Shown here piece after piece: positions 52,293-62,069 of a stretch of 64,000 bases of DNA. The notes below the pieces were generated by a model that made no database searches, had not been told where the DNA came from, and saw only the letters and a program-made list of their open reading frames with translations. Within the stretch, counting starts at the first letter, position 1. Each line of letters starts with the position of its first letter. A program made the translations under genes and the position numbers. Source of the stretch: Streptomyces mayonensis (GTDB lineage: Bacteria; Actinomycetota; Actinomycetes; Streptomycetales; Streptomycetaceae); contig NZ_JACBYP010000033.1 of the NCBI RefSeq assembly GCF_018982965.1, forward strand, positions 1-64,000, read 5' to 3'.

Positions 52293-54782
52293 ATGACACC
52301 TGAGCGACCCGGCCCGGTGCCGTCCCCGGCCGCCTCCCCCGTCCCGTCGGCCACCTACCGGCTCCAGCTGCAGCCCGCCTTCCCCTTCGGGGCCGCGGCG
52401 GCGGCCGTGCCGTATCTGGCGTCGCTCGGCGTGTCGCACCTGCACCTGTCCCCCGTCCTGGAGGCGGTACCGGGCTCGCGGCACGGCTACGACGTCGTCG
52501 ACCACGGGCGCGTGCGCGAGGAGCTGGGCGGCGAGGAGGGGCTGCGCGCGCTGGCGCGCACCGCGCGGGAGCACGGTCTCGGCCTGGTGGTGGACATCGT
52601 GCCCAACCACATGGCGATGTCGCCGCGCCACAACCACGCCCTGTGGGAGGTGCTGCGCGAGGGCCCGGAGTCGCCGTACGCGCGGTGGTTCGACATCGAC
52701 TGGCAGGCGCAGGGCGGCCGGGTGCTGCTCCCGGTGCTCGGCGCCCCGGTCGGCGAGGTGCTGGACGACCTCCGGGTCGACGGCGGCGTACTGCGCTACC
52801 ACGAGCACGCGTTCCCGCTGCGGGACGGCACCGAGGACCTGCCGCTGCCGCGGCTCCTGGACGCCCAGTGGTACCGCCCGGCGTGGTGGCGGCTCGCCCG
52901 CACCGAACTGAACTACCGGCGCTTCTTCAGCATCTCGGAGCTGATCGGCCTGCGCGTGGAGGACCCGGAGGTGTTCGAGGCCACGCACGCCACCGTTCTG
53001 CGGCTGCTGCGCGAGGGCGTCGTCGACGGGCTGCGCGTCGACCACCCCGACGGACTCGCCGACCCCGGTGCCTACCTGGCGCGGCTGCACGAGGCGACCG
53101 GCGGGCGGTGGACGGTGGTCGAGAAGATCCTCGCGGACGGGGAACGGCTGCCCGCCGACTGGCCCGTGGCAGGGACGACCGGCTACGACGCGCTGCGCCA
53201 TGTCGACGGGCTCTTCACGGACCCGGCGGGACACGGGGAACTCCTCGGGCACTACCGCGCCTTCGCCGCTCCGCAGCCGGACCTGGGCGGCGACTGGGCG
53301 GCGACCGTGCGGCGGGCGGCGTACCGGGTGCTCACGCACGAGCTGGCCGCCGAGACGGACCGGCTGACCCGGCTGGCCCACCGCCTGTGCGCGGCCTCTC
53401 CGGAACCCGCGCTGAGCGACCGGGCCCCGTGGGCGCTGGGCACGGCGCTGCGGGAACTGCTGGTGCGCCTGGAGGTGTACCGGCCGTACACGCCGGCGGA
53501 CGCCGCGCGGGTCGTCACCGGTCAGGCGGCGGCCGAGGCGCGGCTCGCGTTCGCGGTGCCCGAGGAGGCCGGCGCGGTGGACGCCGTACGGGACCTGGTC
53601 CTCGGACGGTACGGGGACGGTCCCGAGTACGTGGAGTTCCGGACGCGCTTCGCGCAGACCGCCTCCGCGCTGCGCGCCAAGTCCGTCGAGGACTCGGCCT
53701 TCTACCGTTACGTGCCGCTGCTGTCGGCGACGGAGGTGGGCGGGAACCCGGGGGGCCCGGCCCTGGAGCCGGAGGTCTTCCACGCCTACTGCGCGCGCGT
53801 GCAGCGCGACTGGCCGGCGACGGGCACGGTCGTCTCGACCCACGACACCAAGCGCAGCGCCGACGTGCGCGCGGCGCTGGCGGTGCTCACGGAGTGCCCC
53901 GCGCGGTGGGCGGACGTCCTGACGGAGGTCAGCCGCGCGGGTGAGGCGGCGCCGGACCTCCAGCTGGCCTGGGCGGCCTGGCAGACGGTGTTCGGGCTGG
54001 GCCGGGCGGACGGCGGGCGGGTGCGGGAGGCGCTGCTGAAGCACGTGCGCGAGGCGGGCCTGCACACCGGCTGGACGGAGCAGGTGCCGTCCTACGAGGA
54101 GGCGGTGGACCGGTTCGTGGCGGCGGGTCCGTGCGGGGCACCGGGCGAGCGGGTCGCCGAGCTGCGCAAGGCCCTGGAGCCGCACGTGCGGGCCAACGTC
54201 CTCGGCACGGCCCTGATCCATCTGACGATGCCGGGCGTGCCGGATCTCTACCAGGGCACCGAGCACGAGTACCTGGCCCTGGTGGACCCGGACAACCGAC
54301 GACCGGTGGACTTCCCGACGGACGCCCCGACGGACGCCACGGGTGACGCCCCGGGGGGCATCCCGCGGGCCCCCCGGGCCGGTGCCTCCCCGGCTCCGCC
54401 GCCGGGCGGGAGCGCCGCCGGCGGCGGGTACGGCGGGGACGGCGCGGGGAAGACGGCGGTGACCCGGGCGGCGCTCGCGCTGCGGGCCCGGCGGCCCGGC
54501 GCCTTCGGCGGCGCGGCGACGTACGAGCCCCTGCGCGCCGAAGGTCCCGCGGCGGCGCACTGCGTGGCGTTCGCCCGCTCCGGGGACGTGGTGACGGCCG
54601 TGACCCGGCTGTCGCTGCGGCTGGCACAGGAGGGCGGCTGGCGCGGGACGGTGCTGCCGCTGCCGCCGGGCCGGTGGGCCGACACGCTGGCGGCGGGCCG
54701 GGAGTTCACGGGGCACGCGCGCGTGGAGGAGCTGTTCGCCGACACGCCGGTGGCGCTCCTCGATCGGGTGGGCGACGTCTGA
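52293..54782 (+). CDS. treY: Maltooligosyl trehalose synthase
   Basis: This 829-aa GH13 enzyme has ATYRLQLQPAFPFGAAAAAVPYL, the TreY N-terminus. The catalytic segments are VDGLRVDHPDGLADP (Asp, ~246), TVVEKILADGE (Glu) and VVSTHDTKRSADVRA (Asp). It turns the reducing end of maltodextrin into an alpha,alpha-1,1 linkage. A Gly/Pro/Ala-rich insert (~672-715, DAPGGIPRAPRAGASPAPPP) interrupts the C-terminal domain. It starts 81 bp after the glgX stop and may be co-transcribed. Confidence 0.93.
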   Translation: MTPERPGPVPSPAASPVPSATYRLQLQPAFPFGAAAAAVPYLASLGVSHLHLSPVLEAVPGSRHGYDVVDHGRVREELGGEEGLRALARTAREHGLGLVVDIVPNHMAMSPRHNHALWEVLREGPESPYARWFDIDWQAQGGRVLLPVLGAPVGEVLDDLRVDGGVLRYHEHAFPLRDGTEDLPLPRLLDAQWYRPAWWRLARTELNYRRFFSISELIGLRVEDPEVFEATHATVLRLLREGVVDGLRVDHPDGLADPGAYLARLHEATGGRWTVVEKILADGERLPADWPVAGTTGYDALRHVDGLFTDPAGHGELLGHYRAFAAPQPDLGGDWAATVRRAAYRVLTHELAAETDRLTRLAHRLCAASPEPALSDRAPWALGTALRELLVRLEVYRPYTPADAARVVTGQAAAEARLAFAVPEEAGAVDAVRDLVLGRYGDGPEYVEFRTRFAQTASALRAKSVEDSAFYRYVPLLSATEVGGNPGGPALEPEVFHAYCARVQRDWPATGTVVSTHDTKRSADVRAALAVLTECPARWADVLTEVSRAGEAAPDLQLAWAAWQTVFGLGRADGGRVREALLKHVREAGLHTGWTEQVPSYEEAVDRFVAAGPCGAPGERVAELRKALEPHVRANVLGTALIHLTMPGVPDLYQGTEHEYLALVDPDNRRPVDFPTDAPTDATGDAPGGIPRAPRAGASPAPPPGGSAAGGGYGGDGAGKTAVTRAALALRARRPGAFGGAATYEPLRAEGPAAAHCVAFARSGDVVTAVTRLSLRLAQEGGWRGTVLPLPPGRWADTLAAGREFTGHARVEELFADTPVALLDRVGDV

Positions 54783-54837
54783 GGCGGGCCTGCGCGAAGG
54801 TCTGAGGCCCGGGCCTGCGCGGAGAGGGGGCCGCGGG

Positions 54838-56223
54838 TCACTCCTGGTGCATCGGCACCGCGGCCTCGGCGCCCCGGTCCGCCTCGACGCGGCGGGGGTC
54901 CGCCGCGGGGCGCCGCCCCGCCAGCTCGAAGGCGGCGAGGACGACGCGGGTCTGGTACTCCACCTGCCGGGCGACCGGTATCCAGCGGGCCCCGCAGCCG
55001 TCGCGGTAGTCGGCGCAGCCCTCGTCGACGAGCCGGTCCAGTTCGGGCAGGACCCCCGCCGGATCGTTCCCCGCGCGGGTCACCAACTGGTGCAGCAGTC
55101 CCGCGGTCCGCAGGGCGAGGCGCCGTCCGGCCAGCCGCAGCGCGACCAGGTGGGCGGTGCTCATCGGCGGCAGGGGACGGCCCGAGCCGTCGTCGGCGTC
55201 GGGGTCCCAGGTGTCGGCGAGCCGGGGGCAGACGAGCAGGTAGTCGTCGACCGGGGCGAGCAGGTGCGCGGCTCCGGGCACGGCGGCGAGGTGCGGCCGC
55301 ATCCGGGCGAGGACGCGCTGCAACCGCCGGGCGTCCTGCCGCAGGGTGCGGCTCACGTTGCGGAGCGCCGCGTCCCGGTCGGCCGGGGGTGAGGCGTCCG
55401 CCACGGCGGCCACGCCCCACATCGGCGCCTCGACGACCGCGGTGACCGTGCCGTAGTGCCGCGGGTGGCACCACGTGGAGTCCACGGCGGCCTCGGTGAT
55501 GGCCGCGGTGAAGTCGCCGCGGCGGGGCGGCGGGATGCGGTAGACGGCGGGGCCGAGTTCGGGCCAGTACAGGGTGTCGTAGGCGCCCAGTTCGCGGGGG
55601 ACGCCGAGCCGGGCCGCGATGTGGGCGATGCGTCCGGCGATGCCGGGCAGTTCGTGGGTCAGCTCGACGAAGCCGCCGCCCACGTCGACACCGTGCAGGG
55701 AGCACTGGAGAAAGGGGCGCAGTTCGTCCTGGAGGCCGAGCAGCGCGCGGGTCTCCGGCAGCGCGGCGCGCTCCGGCCCGTCGGGCAGCCACTCGGGCTG
55801 CTCCAGGAAGCCGGGCCGGAAGAAGTTCCGGGCGTAGCGGCCGAGGGTGTACGGGCCGGACAGCCAGCCCTCGTTGCGGCGCAGGCCGTCGGGGTCGACG
55901 CACAGCAGCAGGTTCCAGGTGGCGTCGGCGCCCTCGGTGAGGTGGGGGTCGGCGACGGCGCGTTCGGCCAGCCGCAGGACGGTGGCGCCGCCCACGGGCT
56001 CGTTCGCGTGCGGTCCGGCGACGACGAGGACCTGGCGGCTGCCGTGGCCGACGGAGAGCAGCAGCAGCGGGGTGCCCGCGCGGGAGGTGCCGACGCGGCG
56101 CAGCCGGGCGTGCCGGGGATGGTGCGTGACGAGTGCGGCGGCCCGGGCACCCAACTCGTCCACGGTCGGATAGCGCAGGAGGGGCGGCAGGGCACACCTC
56201 CACGATGCGGGCCGTCGGTTCAC
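54838..56223 (-). CDS. M14-family zinc carboxypeptidase
   Basis: The protein is 461 aa from GTG 56223. M14 zinc ligands are seen as H-x-N-E (VVAGPHANEPVGGATVL, ~72) and the downstream His in LQCSLHGVDVGGGF (~175). The catalytic Glu is probably in VTAVVEAPMWG (~267). It has no signal peptide, so it is cytoplasmic. The peptide or amino-acid substrate is unknown. A GGAGG followed by an in-frame CTG 8 codons or so in could be another start. It lies opposite to, and between, the plus-strand genes treY and treZ. Confidence 0.86.
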   Translation of the reverse strand: MNRRPASWRCALPPLLRYPTVDELGARAAALVTHHPRHARLRRVGTSRAGTPLLLLSVGHGSRQVLVVAGPHANEPVGGATVLRLAERAVADPHLTEGADATWNLLLCVDPDGLRRNEGWLSGPYTLGRYARNFFRPGFLEQPEWLPDGPERAALPETRALLGLQDELRPFLQCSLHGVDVGGGFVELTHELPGIAGRIAHIAARLGVPRELGAYDTLYWPELGPAVYRIPPPRRGDFTAAITEAAVDSTWCHPRHYGTVTAVVEAPMWGVAAVADASPPADRDAALRNVSRTLRQDARRLQRVLARMRPHLAAVPGAAHLLAPVDDYLLVCPRLADTWDPDADDGSGRPLPPMSTAHLVALRLAGRRLALRTAGLLHQLVTRAGNDPAGVLPELDRLVDEGCADYRDGCGARWIPVARQVEYQTRVVLAAFELAGRRPAADPRRVEADRGAEAAVPMHQE

Positions 56224-56366
56224 CTGGTGTGCGCGGTCTACGCACAGTCAGTCACGACTTGGGGGGTACGTCAACACCGCGAAATGCAAAGGGATGGTGC
56301 CGGTCAAGAGGCGTACGACGCCCAGTGAAGCCCGGGCCACGGGTGAGTTCGCGGGGGTGGCCGGCC

Positions 56367-56918
56367 TCAGTCCGCCGCAAGACGGAAGGCCATCCGGCCG
56401 AAGCCGATCTGGTCGCCCTCGCGGACCACGGCGGCTCCGATGACCCGCCGTCCGTTGACCGTGGTGCCGTTGGTCGAACCCAGGTCGCGCAGCACCCACA
56501 TGCCGCCCTGCCGGCTGAGTTCCGCGTGCACCCGGGAGACCGTCTCGTGGCTCAGCCGCAGCCCGCTCGCCGGATCCCGCCCTATGCGCAGCGGATGACT
56601 GGTACCGGGGTGGGGCAGCAGCAGCTTGGGCAGCCGCTCGGCCCGCCAGGCCGTGGCGAGCCGAGCGCCGAACCCGGACACCGCCTCGACGGTGCCGAAC
56701 ACCAGCCGCGACAGCCGGCCCTCGGTGGACAGGTCGGCGGTGAGCACCACCAGATCCTCCGCGCGGCGGGCGGTGAGCGCCAGCTCCATCCTGCGGATGA
56801 ACGTGTCGTGGGACAGCCGTCCCGTGGCGACGCCGTCCCGCAGCGCCTTGAGCGCCTTGTCGCGCTCCGCGTCGGACAACCGCGCGGGGTACGTGTTGAA
56901 CTCGTAGGACGACGTCAC
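56367..56918 (-). CDS. DUF1707 and FHA-domain protein
   Basis: The 183-aa protein starts at GTG 56918. Residues ~10-60 form a DUF1707 SHOCT-like helix (ARLSDAERDKALKALRDGVATGRLS). Residues ~105-180 form an FHA domain with the core motifs IGRDPASGLRLSHETVSRVHAEL, LRDLGSTNGTTVNG and REGDQIGFG. FHA domains bind phospho-threonine peptides of Ser/Thr kinases. Its kinase partner is not in the window. Confidence 0.9.
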   Translation of the reverse strand: MTSSYEFNTYPARLSDAERDKALKALRDGVATGRLSHDTFIRRMELALTARRAEDLVVLTADLSTEGRLSRLVFGTVEAVSGFGARLATAWRAERLPKLLLPHPGTSHPLRIGRDPASGLRLSHETVSRVHAELSRQGGMWVLRDLGSTNGTTVNGRRVIGAAVVREGDQIGFGRMAFRLAAD

Positions 56919-57103
56919 GCAGGTGATTGTCGGTCAGCTGCGCCGACGTGTCCAGAAAACAGGAGAACGGCAGCCGCGCGCGGTGCGCACCCGACGCGGC
57001 CGACGACACCCGCGGCGGGCGGCGGCGTTCCCCGGCGGACCGGCCCCCGATACAGGACCATGGACGGGCTGGATCACGCTGAGCAGACGAAGGGGAACCG
57101 TCC

Positions 57104-58849
57104 GTGCAGTTCGAGGTGTGGGCACCACAGGCCGGCCGAGTGACGCTGAAGTGCGACGGCGCCACGCGCGCGCTGGAGCAGGATCCGGAGCGGCCGGGGT
57201 GGTGGTGCGGCCGGAGCGAGGCGCGGGACGGTTCGCGGTACGGCTTCGCGGTGGACGACGGACCGGTGCTGCCGGACCCGCGCTCGCGCCGGCAGCCGGA
57301 CGGCCCCGACGGGCTGAGCGCGGTCGTCGACCACGCCCGGTACCCGTGGCGTACGCCGTGGGCCGGGCGCCCGCTGCCCGGCGGCGTCCTGTACGAGCTG
57401 CACGTGGGCACCTTCACCCCCCGGGGCACGCTCGACGCCGCCGCCGAACGCCTCGGCCACCTGGTGCGGCTGGGCGTCACCCACGTGCAGCTGATGCCGC
57501 TGTGCCCGTTCCCGGGCCGGCACGGCTGGGGGTACGAGGGCGTCTGCCTGTGGGCGGTGCACGAGCCGTACGGCGGGCCCGAGGCACTGAAACGGTTCGT
57601 GGACCGGGCCCACGAGCTGGGCCTCGGCGTGGTCCTGGACGTGGTCCACAACCATCTGGGCCCCTCGGGCAACTACCTGCCCGCCTTCGGCCCGTACTTC
57701 ACCGACACCCACCACACGCCCTGGGGCGTGGCCGTCAACCTGGACGCGCCGGGATCGGACGAGGTCCGGGCGTACCTGGTGGACAGCGCGCTGGCGTGGC
57801 TGCGGGACTACCGGCTCGACGGACTGCGCCTGGACGCGGTGCACGCGCTGGTGGACACGCGCGCGTGCCACTTCCTGGAGCAGTTGTCGGCCGCGGTGGA
57901 CGCGCTCTCGGCAGGCCTGGGCCGGCCGCTCTTCCTGATCGCCGAGTCCGACCTCAACGACCCGCGGATCATCACCCCGCGCGCGGAGGGCGGCCTGGGC
58001 GTGCACGCGCAGTGGAACGACGACTTCCACCACGCCGTGCACACCGCGCTGACCGGCGAGTCGCAGGGCTACTACGCCGACTTCGCGCGCGATCCGCTGG
58101 CGGCGCTCGCCAAGACGCTGACCCGCGGCTACTTCCACGACGGCACCTGGTCCGGCTTCCGGGGCCGCGGCCACGGCCGCCCCCTCGACCGCTCCCGCAC
58201 GGCCGCGCACCGGCTGACCGGCTACAGCCAGACCCACGACCAGGTCGGCAACCGCGCCCGGGGCGACCGGCTGGCCGCCCTCGTCTCCCCCGGCCTCGCG
58301 GCCTGCGCGGCCACCCTGACGCTGACGGCGCCCTTCACGCCGATGCTGTTCATGGGCGAGGAGTGGGCGGCCGGTACGCCGTGGCAGTTCTTCACCGACC
58401 ACACCGACCCGGAGCTGGCGCGGGCGGTGCGCGACGGCAGACGGCGCGAGTTCGCCGCGCACGGCTGGCGCGAGGAGGACGTGCCCGATCCGCAGGACCC
58501 GGCGACGCGCGAACGCTCCTGCCTCGACTGGTCGGAGCCGGAACGCGCGCCGCACGCGCGCGTGCTGGACTGGTACCGGCGGCTGATCGCCCTGCGTGCC
58601 GCGCAGCCGGACCTGACCGACCCCGACCTCTCCGACACCAGGGTGGCGTACGACACGGAGGCACGCTGGCTGGCCTTCCGGCGCGGTGACATCCGGGTGG
58701 CCGTCAACCTGGGCCCCGGACCGGCCGCGATCCCGCTGGGCAACCGTCCCGCGCGCGTGCTGGCCGCGTGGGAGCCGGTGACGGGCCCGGACGCCGACGG
58801 ACTGCTGCATGTACCGGGCGAGTCGAGCGTGGTCCTGGCGCAGGAGTGA
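57104..58849 (+). CDS. treZ: Maltooligosyltrehalose trehalohydrolase
   Basis: The 581-aa GH13 enzyme has an N-terminal beta-sandwich (MQFEVWAPQAGRVTLKCDGA). Catalytic segments are DGLRLDAVHALVDTR (Asp, ~247), FLIAESDLNDPR (Glu, ~283) and YSQTHDQVGNRARGDR (His-Asp, ~376). It cleaves trehalose from the product of TreY. The protein is complete. Together with glgX and treY it provides a glycogen-to-trehalose route, with two minus-strand genes between treY and treZ. Confidence 0.94.
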   Translation: MQFEVWAPQAGRVTLKCDGATRALEQDPERPGWWCGRSEARDGSRYGFAVDDGPVLPDPRSRRQPDGPDGLSAVVDHARYPWRTPWAGRPLPGGVLYELHVGTFTPRGTLDAAAERLGHLVRLGVTHVQLMPLCPFPGRHGWGYEGVCLWAVHEPYGGPEALKRFVDRAHELGLGVVLDVVHNHLGPSGNYLPAFGPYFTDTHHTPWGVAVNLDAPGSDEVRAYLVDSALAWLRDYRLDGLRLDAVHALVDTRACHFLEQLSAAVDALSAGLGRPLFLIAESDLNDPRIITPRAEGGLGVHAQWNDDFHHAVHTALTGESQGYYADFARDPLAALAKTLTRGYFHDGTWSGFRGRGHGRPLDRSRTAAHRLTGYSQTHDQVGNRARGDRLAALVSPGLAACAATLTLTAPFTPMLFMGEEWAAGTPWQFFTDHTDPELARAVRDGRRREFAAHGWREEDVPDPQDPATRERSCLDWSEPERAPHARVLDWYRRLIALRAAQPDLTDPDLSDTRVAYDTEARWLAFRRGDIRVAVNLGPGPAAIPLGNRPARVLAAWEPVTGPDADGLLHVPGESSVVLAQE

Positions 58850-58862
58850 GCGGTGACGGGCC

Positions 58863-58885
58863 GCCGGTGCCGAGGCCGCACCGGC
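58863..58885. terminator. Hairpin between convergent treZ and phosphotransferase-like genes
   Basis: GCCGGTGC and GCACCGGC form an 8-bp perfect stem with a 7-nt loop (CGAGGCC), 14 bp after the treZ stop. No T-tract is present. Confidence 0.45.
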
Positions 58886-58966
58886 CGCCGCTGCCCTGCC
58901 GCACCACCGGGCGGGGCGTGCGCTCTCGTTGGTCGTGTGTCCTCGCTGCGGTGGCGTGCCGAGGGT

Positions 58967-59899
58967 TCAGGGGGTGTCGTCGGGGTCGTTCCCGCGCAGT
59001 TCCGTGACGCGTTCCAGCAGGATCGGCTCCCAGGCGCGCCGCAGCAGGGTCCGGAGCAGCGCCGGGGACGGACCGGGCCGCCCGGCGAGAACGTCGGCGA
59101 GCTGGACGACGGTGTCGCAGCGGGCCAGCCACAGGCCGCGCAGACAGGGCCGGGCGCCGTATCCGGCGAGGGTGGCGGCGCGGACCGCGGCGGGCGACCC
59201 GACGCAGCGGGCGAGCCCCGCGATGTCCTCGGCCGGGTCGCCGAGGACCGCGTCGGCCCAGCCGAGGACGCCGCGGACCCGGCCGTCGGCGCCGACCACG
59301 AGGTGGTCGTTTGCCAGTGCGTGGTGGACGAGGACCGCCGTGCCCTGCTGGACACCGAGCTGGGCGGACGCCTGGCTGGTCAGCCGCTCGGGCCGGGACG
59401 GGTCGAACTCGTCGGCCCCGGCCAGGCGCCGGACGGCCCGCTCGGCGGCCCGGCGCAGCGTCTCCAGGGAGCGCGGGGCCGCCCGGGGCACACCGAGTGC
59501 CTCGGCCTGCTGGACCGGCACCTCGCGCACACCGGTCAGCAGCGCCGCGAGGTCGGCCTCGCCCAGGGCGGACACGTCGTGGTCCTCGCCCGAACCGCCG
59601 GCCACCTTGGCGTCCAGCGTGTAGGGCAGCCCCGGCGCCCACTCGCCGTGCGCCACGCTCGCCGGCACCGCGACGGGGAGGTACGGCCGGACCAGCTCGC
59701 GCAGGCGCAGTTCGCGGCGCTGGCGCGCGGCGGCGTCGCGGTCGGTGGCCAGCCTCAGCACGTGCCGTGGGCCGACCCACCAGGTGGCGGGGTCGGCGCC
59801 GCCGACGACGGGCCGGACGTCGGGTTCCGTGCTTCCCCCCAGCAGGGAGCTGACCAGTCGGCGGACGGTGTCCGCGGTGGGTGTCGGTGCCTGGGTCAT
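58967..59899 (-). CDS. APH-fold protein with degenerate catalytic loop
   Basis: The 310-aa protein has the aminoglycoside phosphotransferase/kinase fold (N-lobe HVLRLATDRDAAARQRREL). The loop that should read H-G-D-L-x-x-x-N reads VHHALANDHLVV, so the catalytic Asp is Ala. The metal Asp of the D-x-D segment is Gly in GVLGWADAVLGDPAED. It may therefore bind nucleotide or ligand without phosphorylating anything. Some related proteins use shifted residues, so loss of activity is inferred. It is followed by the M24 peptidase gene on the same strand. Confidence 0.85.
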   Translation of the reverse strand: MTQAPTPTADTVRRLVSSLLGGSTEPDVRPVVGGADPATWWVGPRHVLRLATDRDAAARQRRELRLRELVRPYLPVAVPASVAHGEWAPGLPYTLDAKVAGGSGEDHDVSALGEADLAALLTGVREVPVQQAEALGVPRAAPRSLETLRRAAERAVRRLAGADEFDPSRPERLTSQASAQLGVQQGTAVLVHHALANDHLVVGADGRVRGVLGWADAVLGDPAEDIAGLARCVGSPAAVRAATLAGYGARPCLRGLWLARCDTVVQLADVLAGRPGPSPALLRTLLRRAWEPILLERVTELRGNDPDDTP

Positions 59900-59972
59900 G
59901 GTCGCGCCGTCGTCTTCCGGGTCTGCCGGGACTGCCGCGTCCTCCCGGCGTTCGGGCTCCTGCTGCCGCCTG

Positions 59973-61103
59973 TCACTCCACCACGACCATCTCCCTGGTG
60001 GTGTCGTTGAAGCGCCGGCCGCCGTCCTCGGTGACGGTGACGATGTCCTCGATGCGTACCCCGAACCGGCCGGGCAGGTAGACGCCGGGCTCGACGGAGA
60101 AGCACATGCCCGGTACCAGCGGCTGCTCCTCGCCCTCGATCATGTAGGGCGGTTCGTGCGTGGTCACGCCGATGCCGTGGCCGGTGCGGTGGATGAAGTA
60201 CTCGCCGTACCCGGCACCGGCGATGACCGCGCGGGCGGCGCGGTCGACGTCCTGGCAGGCGGCGCCGGGGCGCACCGCCCGGAAGCCGGCCTCCTGCGCC
60301 TCGCGCACCAGGTCGTGCACCCGGCGCTCCTCGTCGGTGGGTTCGCCGACGTGGACGGTACGGGAGGTGTCGGAGCCGTATCCGTCCTTCAGTCCGCCGA
60401 AGTCGAGGACGACCATGTCGCCGTCCTCGATGACGCGGTCGCCCACCTCGTGGTGCGGGTTGGCGCCGTTCGGCCCGGAGGCGACGATGGTGAAGTCGAC
60501 CTGGGAGTGCCCGAACCGGCGCAGCAGCCCGGCCAGGTCGGCGGCGACCTCCGACTCTCGGCGCCCGCCGAAGCGGACGCCCCGGATCTCCTCGAAGGCG
60601 GCGTCCGCGGCCGCGCCCGCCGCCGCCACCAGGTCCAGCTCGGCCGCGTCCTTCACGGCGCGCAGCATCGGCAGCGCCTCGGTGAGGGAGGCGTAGGAGG
60701 TGCCGGGCAGGGTGCGCTGGAGGGCGAGCAGGTGCATGGCCCAGGCGTTGTCGCTGACGCCGAAGCGCCCGGACGCGTCGAGGAGGGCCGCGGTGGCCGC
60801 GTAGGGGTCCTTGCCGTCGGTCCAGTCGTGCAGGGTCAGGGCGGAGGCGCCGGCCGCGTTCCGGGCGTCGGGGGCCTCGAGTGCCGGGACGACGAGCACG
60901 GGGTCACGGTCGGGGGCCAGGACGAGGAGGGTGAGGCGTTCGGTGTCGGCCGGGGGCGCGTACCCGGTGAGCCATACGAGGTCGGGGCCCGGCGCGACCA
61001 GGAGACCGGCGAGTCCGGCACCGGCGGCCGCACGCGCGGCGCGGTCCATGCGGGCCCGGTAGTCGTCGGCGGTGAACGGTGCGGCGGCTTGGCTGCCGGT
61101 CAT
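59973..61103 (-). CDS. pepP: M24-family Xaa-Pro aminopeptidase
   Basis: This 376-aa enzyme has a creatinase-like N-terminal domain and the M24 pita-bread catalytic domain. Metal ligands are seen in VVLDFGGLKDGYGSDTSRTV (two Asp), HRTGHGIGVTTHEPP (His), FSVEPGVY (Glu) and RIEDIVTV (Glu). It removes N-terminal residues ahead of proline from peptides in the cytoplasm. The gene is 73 bp upstream of the APH-fold gene and may share its transcript. Confidence 0.92.
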   Translation of the reverse strand: MTGSQAAAPFTADDYRARMDRAARAAAGAGLAGLLVAPGPDLVWLTGYAPPADTERLTLLVLAPDRDPVLVVPALEAPDARNAAGASALTLHDWTDGKDPYAATAALLDASGRFGVSDNAWAMHLLALQRTLPGTSYASLTEALPMLRAVKDAAELDLVAAAGAAADAAFEEIRGVRFGGRRESEVAADLAGLLRRFGHSQVDFTIVASGPNGANPHHEVGDRVIEDGDMVVLDFGGLKDGYGSDTSRTVHVGEPTDEERRVHDLVREAQEAGFRAVRPGAACQDVDRAARAVIAGAGYGEYFIHRTGHGIGVTTHEPPYMIEGEEQPLVPGMCFSVEPGVYLPGRFGVRIEDIVTVTEDGGRRFNDTTREMVVVE

Positions 61104-61409
61104 CCGGGCCTCCCTGGGCGAAGGGGCGAGTGCGAGGGCGAAGTCACCACGAGCAGCATCCTGCCCCCGGGGCGGTGACCGCGCGAGTCAATTGACGTCG
61201 GCCGCCCGTCGCGGCGGGCACCGGCACGCGGTACGGGCGCGCCTGCACCCGGTGCGGGCTTCGGCCCCGGCCCCGTGCGGGCGAGGCGCGGGGCGCGTGC
61301 GCGGGGCGTGGGGGTGCAGGACGGGCACGCACCGGGTGCGGGCGGGGTGCGGGGACCCCGACGCGGGCCGGGCGGCAGCCCGCCGGGCGGCGTGCGTGCT
61401 TCCGCACGG
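61104..61409. other. Intergenic region upstream of pepP
   Basis: This 306-bp stretch is extremely G-rich on the plus strand (GGGGCG/GTGCGGG runs). It should contain the pepP promoter. Inverted sequences such as GCCCG...CGGGC near 61202 are too weak to call a terminator. No gene is seen. Confidence 0.4.
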
Positions 61410-61994
61410 TCACGTGACGACGCCGGGTACGGCGGTGAGCTGCTGGTAGCCGCCGCTCTTGTGGCGCACGGTGACCTTGACCTCCTTGCCCGGGCGGGCG
61501 CGGGACACCGCGTGTGCGAGGTCGGCGGCCGAGTCGACGCGGGTCGTGCCGAAGGCCAGCAGCACGTCGCCCCGGACCAGCCCCGCCGCGTACCCGGGGC
61601 CGGGCACGTGGACCCCCACGATCCGGGCCCCGGGTTTCCGGTCGTCCACGGCCTCCACCCCGAGGGTCGCACCGGCCGGTGCCGGCGAGGGGGACGCGGG
61701 CGGGTGCGCCGGGGCGGCCCGGGTTCCCGTCGGCGCACCGGCGCCCGGTCCCTGTGCCGCCGACTGGCGCTGCATCTCGGCGAGTCTGCTCATGCCGATG
61801 ACGGTGGCGCCCACCGTGCCGAGCCCCACGCCCGCCAGGAGCAGCACGAGCGCGGCGAGGACGCCGAGCAGCACGGTGGTGAGCCGCCGACGGCGCCGGC
61901 GCCCCGGGTGCGGGTGCGGGACGGTGCCGGGTTCGGTGCCGGTGCCCGGCTCCCGTCCGGGCATCGGCTTGGGACGCAACGCTGTCTGTTCCAT
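61410..61994 (-). CDS. Membrane-anchored PDZ-domain protein
   Basis: The 194-aa protein has a basic His/Pro-rich cytoplasmic N-terminus (HPHPGRRRRRRL), one TM helix (LTTVLLGVLAALVLLLAGVG, ~37-58), a Pro/Ala linker and a C-terminal PDZ domain (GVEAVDDRKPGARIVGVHVPGPGYAAGLVRGD...). The PDZ domain would lie outside the membrane, but no protease domain follows, unlike HtrA. It may recruit proteins to the envelope. Function is unknown. It lies downstream of the geosmin synthase gene on the same strand. Confidence 0.88.
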   Translation of the reverse strand: MEQTALRPKPMPGREPGTGTEPGTVPHPHPGRRRRRRLTTVLLGVLAALVLLLAGVGLGTVGATVIGMSRLAEMQRQSAAQGPGAGAPTGTRAAPAHPPASPSPAPAGATLGVEAVDDRKPGARIVGVHVPGPGYAAGLVRGDVLLAFGTTRVDSAADLAHAVSRARPGKEVKVTVRHKSGGYQQLTAVPGVVT

Positions 61995-62069
61995 GGATCG
62001 CCTCCGGCAGGTGCTCTACCCGGCGCACCGGCGCGTGACGAGCCACGAAAGAGTGAGACTGAACGTCGG

